A stretch of 39,940 nucleotides of DNA from JACKAL01 sp964400355 (lineage in GTDB: Bacteria; Bdellovibrionota; Bdellovibrionia; Bdellovibrionales; JAGQZY01), in the NCBI GenBank assembly GCA_964400355.1, contig CAYNTO010000026.1, positions 1 through 39,940 of the forward strand, given 5' to 3'. Positions 29,870 to 38,369 of the stretch are shown here, piece by piece. The notes beneath the pieces were generated by a model. It saw only the letters and a program-made list of their open reading frames with translations, was not told where the DNA came from and made no database searches. Position numbers and translations under genes: made by a program. How positions within the stretch are numbered: the first letter of the stretch is position 1; each line of letters opens with the position of its first letter.

Positions 29870-30641
29870 GTTTGCTCCTCATCTCCTGGAAATTCTTGAG
29901 CACACCCACAACTTTGCTCTCGAGATCTTTCCGGAACACCACAAAACCGTTGTTTTTAAATGAGGGCTTCGAGTACTCGAGCGGCTGACTTGTGAGCGCA
30001 TCCCACACCACGCACCCGGCCTCTTCCACCAGTATCTGCGCAGATGCCGTATCCCACTCGTAGGTTTTGCCAAAGCGCGGGTAAAAATCCGCATTGCCCT
30101 CGGCCATCATGGTCATCTTGAGGATCGACTCTTGCTCTTTAATCGTTTTTATATTCATGGCGTTCACGAGTGCCAGTGCATCCGGATGTTTATGAAAACC
30201 TGCGGAGTAGGAGACTAAATCCTGGCGTGTTTCGCGATTGGAGATGAAGGCATCGTTTAAAAATGCGCCCTTCCCTTTTTCGGCCACGTACATCAGGGCC
30301 TTCGAGGGAAAATAGGTGACTCCTAAAACTGGTCGGCGATTAGAAATCAACGCGAGCAAAATCGCATAATGTTCATGGCCATCGATAAAGTAGCGTGTGC
30401 CATCCAAAGGATCGATCAAAAAGTAATCACCAGTTGGCGCCTGTTCAGGGACTTTCTCCTCGGTGACCACCGGAAGATCATAAGGTTTTAATTTTTCGAT
30501 AAAAAAATCGCTCACCGCAAAGTCGGCTTCGGTCACCGGGCTCTCATCGCCTTTGGTGTATATTTTTAGATCTTTTTTGCCAAAATGACCTAATAAAATG
30601 TCGCCGGCTTCGCGGGTTAAAGCTGTAATTTCCTTAAGCAT
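29859..30641 (-). CDS. cysQ: 3'(2'),5'-bisphosphate nucleotidase CysQ
   Basis: A 260-residue Mg2+-dependent, lithium-sensitive phosphatase of the inositol monophosphatase superfamily. It removes pAp (3'-phosphoadenosine 5'-phosphate), a by-product of sulphate activation and of acyl-carrier protein modification. Motifs are TEADFAVSDFF, VVTEE, the metal-binding DPLDGTRYF and the C-terminal YEWDTASAQILVEEAG. The DGT-R-YF-DG-EHY variant favours CysQ over SuhB-type enzymes. It overlaps the MazG-like gene by 11 nt. Confidence 0.93.
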   Translation of the reverse strand: MLKEITALTREAGDILLGHFGKKDLKIYTKGDESPVTEADFAVSDFFIEKLKPYDLPVVTEEKVPEQAPTGDYFLIDPLDGTRYFIDGHEHYAILLALISNRRPVLGVTYFPSKALMYVAEKGKGAFLNDAFISNRETRQDLVSYSAGFHKHPDALALVNAMNIKTIKEQESILKMTMMAEGNADFYPRFGKTYEWDTASAQILVEEAGCVVWDALTSQPLEYSKPSFKNNGFVVFRKDLESKVVGVLKNFQEMRSKRGQ

Positions 30642-30647
30642 CTGGTC

Positions 30648-30676
30648 CTTTTAGGACGGTCTGTACGCTAATTCAA
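30648..30676 (-). promoter_or_regulatory. Promoter for cysQ, possibly leaderless
   Basis: On the minus strand TTGAAT (30671-30676) and TAAAAG (30648-30653) are 17 nt apart and the ATG at 30641 follows 6 nt later. AAGGA overlaps the end of the -10 and ends 4 nt from the ATG, so it might instead be a ribosome site on a longer mRNA. Confidence 0.45.
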
Positions 30677-30706
30677 CCGCTAATGCACACGCCGCCGATT
30701 TATTGC

Positions 30707-30735
30707 TTGATCTCACGCACCCCTGCCGCTATATA
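30707..30735 (+). promoter_or_regulatory. Promoter for rpmG
   Basis: TTGATC (30707-30712) and TATATA (30730-30735) are 17 nt apart. The leader would be about 20 nt and contains GAGG 7 nt before the ATG at 30763. Confidence 0.6.
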
Positions 30736-30762
30736 TGCTTGTTCACATAAATCGAGGACTAT

Positions 30763-30942
30763 ATGGCTAAAAAAGGTAAAATTCGCGTAATCACTTTGGA
30801 ATGTACAGAAGCTCGTAAAGAGGGCGTTCCTCCTTCACGTTATGTGACGACAAAGAACTCTCAAACTCATCCTGAGCGTTTGGAAAAGAAAAAATACAAT
30901 CCAAACATGAAAAAGCACACTATCCATAAAGAAGTGAAGTAA
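30763..30942 (+). CDS. rpmG: 50S ribosomal protein L33
   Basis: A 59-residue ribosomal protein of the large subunit. The sequence MAKKGKIRVITLECTEARK, then SRYVTTKNSQTHPERLEKKKYNPNMKKH, matches L33 along its length. Only one cysteine remains, so it is the zinc-free (C-) form; the zinc form would have two CxxC pairs. GAGG precedes the ATG, a promoter lies upstream and a terminator follows, so it is probably monocistronic. Confidence 0.95.
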   Translation: MAKKGKIRVITLECTEARKEGVPPSRYVTTKNSQTHPERLEKKKYNPNMKKHTIHKEVK

Positions 30943-30957
30943 TCCATTTCTGTTCGA

Positions 30958-30990
30958 GGCGGTTTTGTTCTCAAAACTGCCTTTGGTGTT
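30958..30990 (+). terminator. Terminator after rpmG
   Basis: GGCGGTTTTG (30958-30967) pairs with CAAAACTGCC (30972-30981), a 10-bp stem with one G-U and a 4-nt loop, followed by TTTGGTGTTTTG. It lies 15 nt after the rpmG stop. Confidence 0.65.
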
Positions 30991-31243
30991 TTGCACCGCT
31001 CTTTTTTTGATCAACACATTTTAAATTTGTCGGCCGAAACTCACTGGCCTGGCGGCGGATCAACAGTAGTCTCCTGTTAATTCACCGTGACTAATCCACA
31101 CCCATGGGCCGCGAAACGCCCTCCCATCTTACATCTCCTGTCATCGACTCGCGTCAACCGCGTCTTTAAAACAGTGCGCGCCTGACATTATATTGACAAT
31201 AAAACCAGTGCATAGGAAACCATGACCCTTTACGGAGGTCCTC
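30991..31243. other. Intergenic region upstream of the outer-membrane operon
   Basis: Second part of a 301-nt gap between rpmG and the barrel gene at 31244. No gene is visible. Promoter candidates are TTTAAA (31165-31170) with TATATT (31189-31194), 18 nt apart, and a perfect TTGACA at 31193-31198 that lacks a clear -10 downstream. ACGGAGG just before 31244 is the ribosome site. Confidence 0.4.
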
Positions 31244-32005
31244 ATGAAATCCTTGTTATCAGTGGTGATTGTGCTCATGGTCGGTAGCGCCCAAGCCCAA
31301 CAAAAAACCACAGCACCAACACCCCAACAAACGCCTGCTTCACCAACGTCGTCGACGCCCAGCCCGGCTCCAGCTCAAAATGTAGAGACGCCCGCGCTCG
31401 CAACGACACCGTCTGCGACATCTGCTACAGCAAGCCAACCCGACACAGCCAATGTGGAAACAGATGGCGTTGTCACAGAGGACGAGGTGTTTGCACCTGC
31501 AGCCGATTTGTCATTGCCACAAGGTGCAATGGTCAACTTGGGTGTGACGTATTTCTCACGTGAAATCGATGAAACTGTAAATGCCATCGTGAGCACTAAG
31601 GGTGAATTCAATAGTGCCGTGGCTGAACTCAAAGGCGGTTACATTTTTGACTTCGGTTTGTTCGCAGGTCTCACCGCTCACTACGACACGGGTAAAGCTG
31701 CTGGACAAACAATTTCAACCTATTACGCAGGTCCAACAGTTGGTTACTCCGATTCTTACACAGGTATTTTGATCAATGCCACCTACCACTTGATAGGTGT
31801 TGCTGATTACGATGCCGCTGGAAAGTTTGATGCTGTTCAAGGTGTACAAATTGATCTCTCCTATCCAATGGCCATTTCGGACAGCCTAAAATTCGGTCCG
31901 CAATTGAGCTGGAGAAAAATGTCACAAAAAGATAGCGATACTGGCGCTGCAGATATCGAAACAAAAGAACTCATGCCGTTCATGGGCATTTGGTACATTT
32001 TTTAA
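31244..32005 (+). CDS. Outer-membrane barrel protein with Pro/Thr/Ala-rich N-terminal linker
   Basis: A 253-residue protein with a signal peptide (LLSVVIVLMVGSAQA). After cleavage comes a low-complexity linker of about 60 residues rich in P, T, S and A, then an acidic stretch. The last 160 residues form a small beta-barrel (VNLGVTYFSREID, GGYIFDFGLFAGL, YYAGPTVGYSD) ending WYIF. The linker could span peptidoglycan or extend into the periplasm. GGAGG lies about 5 nt before the ATG. It is the first gene of a three-gene unit with a second barrel (16-nt gap) and a TonB receptor. Confidence 0.8.
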   Translation: MKSLLSVVIVLMVGSAQAQQKTTAPTPQQTPASPTSSTPSPAPAQNVETPALATTPSATSATASQPDTANVETDGVVTEDEVFAPAADLSLPQGAMVNLGVTYFSREIDETVNAIVSTKGEFNSAVAELKGGYIFDFGLFAGLTAHYDTGKAAGQTISTYYAGPTVGYSDSYTGILINATYHLIGVADYDAAGKFDAVQGVQIDLSYPMAISDSLKFGPQLSWRKMSQKDSDTGAADIETKELMPFMGIWYIF

Positions 32006-32020
32006 TTTAAGGAGCCTTCC

Positions 32021-32530
32021 ATGTTAAAGTATATAGTATTAATTATCGCCTTAGTACCAAGTGTCACACACGCCAACTTCCAGTTTAGCCCGTCTGTATC
32101 TGTATTTAAAAATGCAGAACGCCAGAGCCAAACACAAGTGGAATTCCGCGCTGGTTACGAGTTTGAATCCGGCCTTTATGTGGGCGGCTTCTACTCACTC
32201 GCCTACGATAAATACATCGATAACGTAAACCAATATTTCTTAGGACCGCAAATCGGGTATGCCTACAATGGTTTCTACGGTTTGGCTGGTTACACTCTCA
32301 CGGGTGAATCGGATCTGGCCTCTGGCGGTATTAAATACAGCCGTCCACAGGGTTATCAAGCATCTGTCGGATACCGCATGGCACTTGCGCCAGACGTGTA
32401 TTTGGCGCCAGAGATTACATGGAGACATGTAGAATTTAAGAGCCGCGAAGTTCAAGGTTTCCCGCAAGGCGATTCTGGCCGCGAGGACACTCACGTGCTT
32501 CCGTCGATCACTTTCATGTTTAATTTTTAA
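32021..32530 (+). CDS. Small outer-membrane barrel protein
   Basis: A 169-residue protein with a signal peptide (IVLIIALVPSVTHA). The mature 150 residues are an eight-strand-like barrel with strands FQFSPSVSVF, QVEFRAGYEF, YVGGFYSLAYD, FLGPQIGYAYN and a final ITFMFNF. It has the same plan as the barrel part of the protein upstream, so the two are probably paralogues. AAGGAG lies 8 nt before the ATG. Function unknown; position between a barrel and a TonB receptor suggests an uptake role. Confidence 0.8.
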   Translation: MLKYIVLIIALVPSVTHANFQFSPSVSVFKNAERQSQTQVEFRAGYEFESGLYVGGFYSLAYDKYIDNVNQYFLGPQIGYAYNGFYGLAGYTLTGESDLASGGIKYSRPQGYQASVGYRMALAPDVYLAPEITWRHVEFKSREVQGFPQGDSGREDTHVLPSITFMFNF

Positions 32531-32563
32531 TTCATAGATGAATTTTTAAAAGGGGCAACTTCC

Positions 32564-35176
32564 GTGACAAACTTAATTTTAGCATTACTAGTATCTACGG
32601 GTTACGCGCAAACGTCTGAAGTGACGGCCGAACCAGCACCGACGCCAGAAACAGCGCCAGCACCCGCGCCAGCGCCGGCCAAGAAAATCGTTGTAACTGG
32701 TTCGTACATTAAACGTATCGACGAAGAAGGTCCTTCTGCCGTCGTAACACTTAAAAAAGAAGATCTGCAAAAAACCGGGCTTAACTCTGTCGGCGACGTT
32801 CTTCGTGACCAAGCTGTTATTTCCTCGGTAGGTCGTGAAGCTTCCGGAAGCTCCCAAGCAGGAGCCTCCACTGCAAGTCTTCGCGCTTTCGGATCTGATT
32901 CGATCCTCGTGCTCCTCAACGGTCTACGTCTTCCAAAGTTGGGTGGCGGTAACTCGGTGGATTTGAACTTAGTTCCTATCTCAGCACTTGAGCGCGTTGA
33001 AATTTTAAAAGATGGTGCTTCTGCAACTTACGGCTCCGATGCGGTCGGTGGCGTGATCAACTTTATCACCAAAAAAGACTACAATAATACAGACGCCACT
33101 ATCAACTACGCAATGCCTGAGGAGGCCGGTGGATCGCGTTTCGATGCTACGATCTCTAGCGGTAAATCCACTGAAAAATGGTCTGTAATGGGAGTTCTTA
33201 ACTTTCGTAAGAACGAAGCCATTTATGATAAAGATCGCTACTACTCAAAAATGGAAAACATTTTTACAGATGGAAGCATTTACGCGAGCCCTGGTTCGTG
33301 GATTGATACAACCAATCCAAATGTGATCAACACAACTGAGATCAGTCCCGGCGTGCCTTGTGTGCAAAACCAAGATGGATTCTGTACATTCGATTTTACG
33401 CAGTACTCCTCTGGTGTACCAGATCTCAATCAGTACAGCGGTATGTTATCTGCAAGCTACAACTTTACTGAATCTCTAAAAATCTCTACAAACCAACTTT
33501 ACACACGTCGTGATGTATTTTGGAGATACGCTCCAGCTCCAGATCGTATCCGTTTCGATCAGGCCACCGCTGCCACATTCGGCTTAACTCCTGCTCCCGG
33601 TGGACCCATCGATTACTACTACCGTCTTGTGGAAGAACTGGGCACTCGAGACAATGAGAACATTACAGATAGCTATACTGGCCAAGCCTCTATAGAAGGA
33701 AAGTTTGCTCCAACTTGGGATTGGGAAATGTCGGGCGTGTACGCTATCTCTCGCACCGAGAGTACTGGTACGAGCGGCTATGCTCGCAAAGATGTTCTTC
33801 AACAGCTAGCAGCTAATGGTGATTTCAATCCAAATCTTCCGTCAGGTGCTAAAAGCGACTTGTCCAGCGCGCAAGTGAACCCATTTCAAGAGATTCGTAA
33901 CACGCACTACGGTGCGCGCTTTATTACGTCTGCGCCTATATATGACGGTGGTGATAACTTTGGCCCGATCGCATTTGCAGCTGGTTTGTCCGCAGACTGG
34001 GCTGGCTACTTTGAAAATGTGGACCCGGTTTCTGCAGCTCGTGGCAACGACAATTTAAGCTTACTATTTGGTGGCTCAGGCTCTATGGGTCAGGGCAATC
34101 GTAACTTTCAGGCTGCATTTACGGAGTTCTCGTTCTTTCCTAAAGATGATATCGAGATCCAATTGGCTGGCCGTTACGATCGCTTCAGCGATTTCGGTAA
34201 CACTTTCAATCCAAAACTTTCCTTAAGCTGGCAAGCCACTCCTAAAGTGATGTTCCGTACATCCTTCGGTACTGGCTTCCGCGCACCAAACCTGGATTCG
34301 CTCTACGCTGGTGATCAGTTCGGTAACCCAACCTTTGTCGATGTTACCGGTTGTGCTACTAACTCTTCTTTGTGCTACGGCCGCCAGTATCAGTTCCGCA
34401 CTCGTGGAAACTCTAATTTGGATGAAGAAACATCTATTTTTTATAATGCCGGTTTTGTTCTCCAACCCAAAAAGAACTGGAACATCACTGTAGATGCATG
34501 GGGTGCAGCTATTCGCGACCAAGTGGGCATCAGCCTCACTGACGCCACATTTGTTGAGAGCCTTGTGAATGCACAAGGTGGAAATGGTCGGCAGTACATG
34601 ATCGATAAATACGGCATCACCATCAATCGCCTCGGTAACGGACGTATTGATTTCGTGGACGGAGTTGCGATCAACAACGGTACGCGCAGAGTGGCCGGTG
34701 TGGATGTGGGTATCAACACACAAAAAGACGCGCGCTTGTTCACTTTGCCGGTATCTCTCGTTTTCGGTATGGAACACACGCAGTTCTTTAAATCCTCTTC
34801 AACAACGTTCGACGAAATTGGACCCCGTAAAAACAGTGACATCTTTTGGAAGAATAACCTCAACGCGGCCGTTCGTTACCGCGACAAAACATTCCGACTA
34901 GCCATGAACACTGTTCCCGGCGGCGACAAAGCCCTCAACAGTGCGAACTTCGTTCAACAGGAAGTGGGTTATGGTTCGGTTCCGTTTTACACGCAATATG
35001 ATTTCACTTTCGTTTACGCCAATATTTGGAAGGGTGATTTAACATTGGGTGTTCGTAACCTGTTCGACGCGAAACGTCCTTACGACGACACCTTCCCCGT
35101 TCCTACACGTATGAATTTGGATCTTCTTGATCCATCGGGCCGCACATATCAGTTCGGTTACAACATGCGTTTCTAG
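32564..35176 (+). CDS. TonB-dependent outer-membrane receptor (first copy)
   Basis: An 870-residue receptor for energy-dependent uptake across the outer membrane, starting with GTG (AGGGG upstream). A signal peptide (ILALLVSTGYAQ) is followed by a Pro/Ala-rich linker. The plug domain at about 40-175 has KKIVVTGSYIKR, LRAFGSDSILVLLNGLRLP, VEILKDGASATYGSDAVGGVINFITKK. The 22-strand barrel includes FRTSFGTGFRAPNLDSLY, NLDEETSIFYNAGF and VRNLFDAKRPYDD and ends MRF. No N-terminal signalling (STN) domain is present. The substrate cannot be read from sequence and no Fur box was seen. It is last in a unit with two small barrels, and a strong terminator follows. Confidence 0.95.
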   Translation: MTNLILALLVSTGYAQTSEVTAEPAPTPETAPAPAPAPAKKIVVTGSYIKRIDEEGPSAVVTLKKEDLQKTGLNSVGDVLRDQAVISSVGREASGSSQAGASTASLRAFGSDSILVLLNGLRLPKLGGGNSVDLNLVPISALERVEILKDGASATYGSDAVGGVINFITKKDYNNTDATINYAMPEEAGGSRFDATISSGKSTEKWSVMGVLNFRKNEAIYDKDRYYSKMENIFTDGSIYASPGSWIDTTNPNVINTTEISPGVPCVQNQDGFCTFDFTQYSSGVPDLNQYSGMLSASYNFTESLKISTNQLYTRRDVFWRYAPAPDRIRFDQATAATFGLTPAPGGPIDYYYRLVEELGTRDNENITDSYTGQASIEGKFAPTWDWEMSGVYAISRTESTGTSGYARKDVLQQLAANGDFNPNLPSGAKSDLSSAQVNPFQEIRNTHYGARFITSAPIYDGGDNFGPIAFAAGLSADWAGYFENVDPVSAARGNDNLSLLFGGSGSMGQGNRNFQAAFTEFSFFPKDDIEIQLAGRYDRFSDFGNTFNPKLSLSWQATPKVMFRTSFGTGFRAPNLDSLYAGDQFGNPTFVDVTGCATNSSLCYGRQYQFRTRGNSNLDEETSIFYNAGFVLQPKKNWNITVDAWGAAIRDQVGISLTDATFVESLVNAQGGNGRQYMIDKYGITINRLGNGRIDFVDGVAINNGTRRVAGVDVGINTQKDARLFTLPVSLVFGMEHTQFFKSSSTTFDEIGPRKNSDIFWKNNLNAAVRYRDKTFRLAMNTVPGGDKALNSANFVQQEVGYGSVPFYTQYDFTFVYANIWKGDLTLGVRNLFDAKRPYDDTFPVPTRMNLDLLDPSGRTYQFGYNMRF

Positions 35177-35204
35177 AGCACTTAGGATCGTTTCTCGAGT
35201 GAAT

Positions 35205-35236
35205 AAAAGGCCGGTGCTAACCGGCCTTTTTTATTT
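35205..35236 (+). terminator. Strong rho-independent terminator
   Basis: AAAAGGCCGGT (35205-35215) pairs with ACCGGCCTTTT (35220-35230) around GCTA, followed by TTATTT. It lies 28 nt after the first TonB receptor and separates it from the second receptor gene. Confidence 0.93.
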
Positions 35237-35412
35237 GTGGTGCGCACGAAAATCAGCGCCGGGTAATCTGGCCGGCGACGCTCTCGCTGAGAAATTCGAT
35301 TTTTAGTATTGCGTTAGAATCTTATAGTGCTGCGTTCAATATTCCCTTTGTTCTTACCTTCGCTGCTTGTGGATGTTATGACCCTAACTTCATGAATTTT
35401 TGGGGAAATACA

Positions 35413-38163
35413 ATGAAACATGCTGCATCTGTGATTGGCCTTTCTGGAGCGATTTTAGCGTTTTCTTTTTCTGTTGTTGTTGAAGAAGCGACGGCACAGA
35501 TGATGGTGGCGCAGTCCACTTCTGCGCAGGTAAATACCGTTCCCAACTCCTGGCCACCGCAACCGGTGAAGCAAACTCCGGCTGAGAAAAAGCGCGACGA
35601 GAACAAAGAGATTAAACCGTCTACACCCAGCCAACCCGCAAAAAAAATCGTAGTCACCGGCTCCTACATTCGCCGCGCGGTCGACGAAGGCGCTCCATCG
35701 CCTGTAAGTACGGTGGATAATACCAAGGCACAAGAGGCCGGGAGTTTTTCGGCTGGCGGCATGATGGCCGACAATGCCGTAATCTCAAGTGGTTCCTCTT
35801 CAAACGTTTCTTTCCACGGGCAAAGCTCTGCGAACAACTTAGTGCTTCTTAACGGCTTACGCATTCCGAAATCTGGCGGTAACGATTCTTCGAGCATCGA
35901 TTTTATTCCGGCAAGTGCCATTGAGCGCGTGGAAATTTTAAAAGATGGTGCCTCCGCACTTTACGGATCAGAAGCTCTCGCCGGTGTGGTGAACATCATC
36001 ACCAAAAAAGAATACGATGGCGCCAACGTCACTGCTCGCTACACCCGTCCCGAAAGCACAGGCATCGACAACAATGGTGGAACCGAAACCAACGTCACCG
36101 CGACTTATGGAAAAACATTTGATCGCGGAAACATTCTTGCCGTTGTTCAATACCGCGGCAATGAACCATTGTGGAATCGCGAAACACCTTATGGCATAGA
36201 CAACGTTTTGTTGCGCGGGAGCGAAGCCTCCAATCCTGGAAACTTGCAGAAGACCAACAATCCCAAGGCCAACTACAGCGCGGCCGACTGCCCACCGGGC
36301 CTCGTCGACAGTACAAATCTTTGCCGTTACGATTATGTGAGTCGCGATCAATTCACCAACGATCGCAAGTACTACAATGCACTTCTCTCGGGCGGCTATG
36401 ATCTCGGCGACAACCTGCGCGTTGAATCGTCGTTGGTGTACACCCGTCAGGAATCGGTGGGAACCAGCTCTCCTGTTTATTACAAGTTTAGCGATCAAAC
36501 TGCCAATGGCGGACAAAATTTGTCGTTGCCTGGCAGTAATGCGAATGTGGCCTCATGGGCGCCGAATCTCACTGGCCCCGGTGGAGCGCCGGTCACAATC
36601 AATCCCGGCGACACGTTCACTCTCGCCTACAGCCCCGATCAAGAGCTTGGTGACCGCATATACGAAGGCATCCAAGATGCGGGCGCAGCCCAGTTTAGTA
36701 TTGGCAAAGAAACCGATGCGGTCGACTGGCAAGCCTCCGTTGGTTACGCGCTCACCTCGAGTAAAGACACTCTCGTTAGCGGAAACGCGCGGCGTGACCT
36801 GGTCTATCAGCATCTCCTCACCGATTGGAACCCGTTCCTTCCGGCGGCGTCTAAAAATCCAAACATTCTCGACGATGCAAAAATTCAAACATGGAACGAG
36901 GACTTTGCGGACACTCTGAACTCTCGCTTAGTCATCTCGGGTAAAGAGATCGACTGGGGCCCGAAATCAGTTTATGCCGCTATCGGTATTGAACATCAAC
37001 TTCAGAGCTACCGCTTTAAAGTCGATGAAAACTCTCTCGCCGACAACACTCTATTGGGCTCTGGCACCAATCAGAACGGTTCGCGCAATGTATTCTCAAC
37101 ATTTTTAGAACTCACACAGAATCCTATTCCTGAGTTGCAGTTGCAGCTCGCTGGCCGCTTCGACGCTTATTCGGATTTTGGAACAACCATCAATCCAAAA
37201 ATTGCTGCAGGCTACAAGTTCAGTGACACCACGATGATGCGCGCCTCTTTTGGAACGGGTTTTAAAGCGCCAGATCTGCGCGCCCTTTATCAAGGCCGAC
37301 TGACCCGCTCGCAGCGCATTCGCGATGAAGTCGCGTGTACCGATCCCCTCAAAGGACCAAACCATCCTGATTGCAATAAACTCATTCAGGCCTCGAACGC
37401 CGGAAATCCTGATCTGGATCCAGAGCTGGGCCGCCATATAAACGTAGGTCTGCAACTGCGCCCGAGCAATCGTTGGCAGATCAACATGGACCACTGGCGT
37501 GCACAGGGCACAGAAGCACTCACTACCATCGGTAGTGGTCTTTTAAGCCGCATGACTCAAGTGGAAAACGCTGGCGGGATAGCACAGATCAACTCTCTCG
37601 GCGTAAACATTATTCGCGACCCCGTGGACGGCAGTGTTGTTGCCATCGATTATCCCTACAAAGCGAATTCTGGAAACTATAGAACCAATGGTATCGATAT
37701 CGATATCCGCTACAAAAATCAGTTGAATCCGTTTGGATTAGGAAACCTCAATTACTCGTTCCGTTTTGATCACTCCCATGTTCTTAAGAGCGAATCTCAG
37801 GCATTTTTCTTTTTGCCAACGCAACAGCAGCGCGACATCAACTGGAAAAATATTACTTCCTTCACGCTCTCAAAAGGCAACCACCTTGCGAGCTGGCGCG
37901 TGCGCACGTTTTCCGCGAGCGACAAAGACACCACACAAACACCGGCCACAGTGGGCATAGGCTCCATTCCTATGAACGACGAGCACGATATCCATTACGA
38001 ATATTACGGCGCCTGGGAAGGCGTTATTACATTTGGTGTGCGCAACGTGTTTGATCGCCTGGTGTTCACCGAATACAGTCGTGGACAAAATGGCTTTTTG
38101 TACCAAGGTTCAGCCACTCCTCTTGGTCGTACTTTTTACCTCGGTTACTCTCAAGATTTCTAA
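35413..38163 (+). CDS. TonB-dependent outer-membrane receptor (second copy)
   Basis: A 916-residue receptor. ATG at 35413 (MKHAAS) is preferred to ATG at 35392 because TGGGGA lies 8 nt upstream and it gives a normal signal peptide. The plug (about 75-200) shares the start KKIVVTGSYIRR with the first receptor, then LVLLNGLRIP, VEILKDGASALYGSEALAGVVNIITKK. The barrel has MRASFGTGFKAPDLRALYQG, NPDLDPELGRHINVGLQ and VRNVFDRLVF and ends SQDF. The two receptors are clearly paralogous but differ in loops, including an additional cysteine pair in this one (CTDPLKGPNHPDC). Substrate unknown. It has its own transcription unit after the terminator at 35205-35236. Confidence 0.95.
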   Translation: MKHAASVIGLSGAILAFSFSVVVEEATAQMMVAQSTSAQVNTVPNSWPPQPVKQTPAEKKRDENKEIKPSTPSQPAKKIVVTGSYIRRAVDEGAPSPVSTVDNTKAQEAGSFSAGGMMADNAVISSGSSSNVSFHGQSSANNLVLLNGLRIPKSGGNDSSSIDFIPASAIERVEILKDGASALYGSEALAGVVNIITKKEYDGANVTARYTRPESTGIDNNGGTETNVTATYGKTFDRGNILAVVQYRGNEPLWNRETPYGIDNVLLRGSEASNPGNLQKTNNPKANYSAADCPPGLVDSTNLCRYDYVSRDQFTNDRKYYNALLSGGYDLGDNLRVESSLVYTRQESVGTSSPVYYKFSDQTANGGQNLSLPGSNANVASWAPNLTGPGGAPVTINPGDTFTLAYSPDQELGDRIYEGIQDAGAAQFSIGKETDAVDWQASVGYALTSSKDTLVSGNARRDLVYQHLLTDWNPFLPAASKNPNILDDAKIQTWNEDFADTLNSRLVISGKEIDWGPKSVYAAIGIEHQLQSYRFKVDENSLADNTLLGSGTNQNGSRNVFSTFLELTQNPIPELQLQLAGRFDAYSDFGTTINPKIAAGYKFSDTTMMRASFGTGFKAPDLRALYQGRLTRSQRIRDEVACTDPLKGPNHPDCNKLIQASNAGNPDLDPELGRHINVGLQLRPSNRWQINMDHWRAQGTEALTTIGSGLLSRMTQVENAGGIAQINSLGVNIIRDPVDGSVVAIDYPYKANSGNYRTNGIDIDIRYKNQLNPFGLGNLNYSFRFDHSHVLKSESQAFFFLPTQQQRDINWKNITSFTLSKGNHLASWRVRTFSASDKDTTQTPATVGIGSIPMNDEHDIHYEYYGAWEGVITFGVRNVFDRLVFTEYSRGQNGFLYQGSATPLGRTFYLGYSQDF

Positions 38164-38169
38164 ATATCG

Positions 38170-38188
38170 GCTCTGGGGCCTCCAGAGC
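38170..38188 (+). terminator. Hairpin after the second TonB receptor
   Basis: GCTCTGG (38170-38176) and CCAGAGC (38182-38188) form a 7-bp stem, 6 nt after the stop. No U-tract follows, so it is at best a weak terminator. Confidence 0.4.
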
Positions 38189-38281
38189 TGGACTTAAGTA
38201 GTATATCATTCTGAGACGGTCTGTTTTTCGAGATCGTTTTTATCCTTAAAAGGTGTGGATTTGGCCATGGTCTGTTTACTT

Positions 38282-38309
38282 TTGGGACAAATCAATGGCT
38301 TAATAATAT
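38282..38309 (+). promoter_or_regulatory. Candidate promoter for the VWA-domain protein
   Basis: TTGGGA (38282-38287) and TAATAT (38304-38309) are 16 nt apart. The leader would be about 55 nt and ends with AAGGAG 8 nt before the ATG at 38370. Confidence 0.35.
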
Positions 38310-38369
38310 TGGGAAGATAGGGCATTCCTAGCCTCTGTCTTTTTCAAAAGAGAACTAAGGAGTAACGGT

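Noticed and set aside
30835..31017. Minus-strand frame over rpmG and its terminator
   Set aside because: It runs antisense to a clear L33 gene and through a terminator hairpin. No domain or ribosome site.
35392..35412. First ATG of the second TonB receptor
   Set aside because: No ribosome site upstream. The ATG at 35413 has TGGGGA at good spacing and yields a normal signal peptide.
38214..38223. GACGGTCTGT shared with 30655-30664
   Set aside because: Only 10 nt in common, with different flanks. Chance occurrence in 40 kb is plausible.
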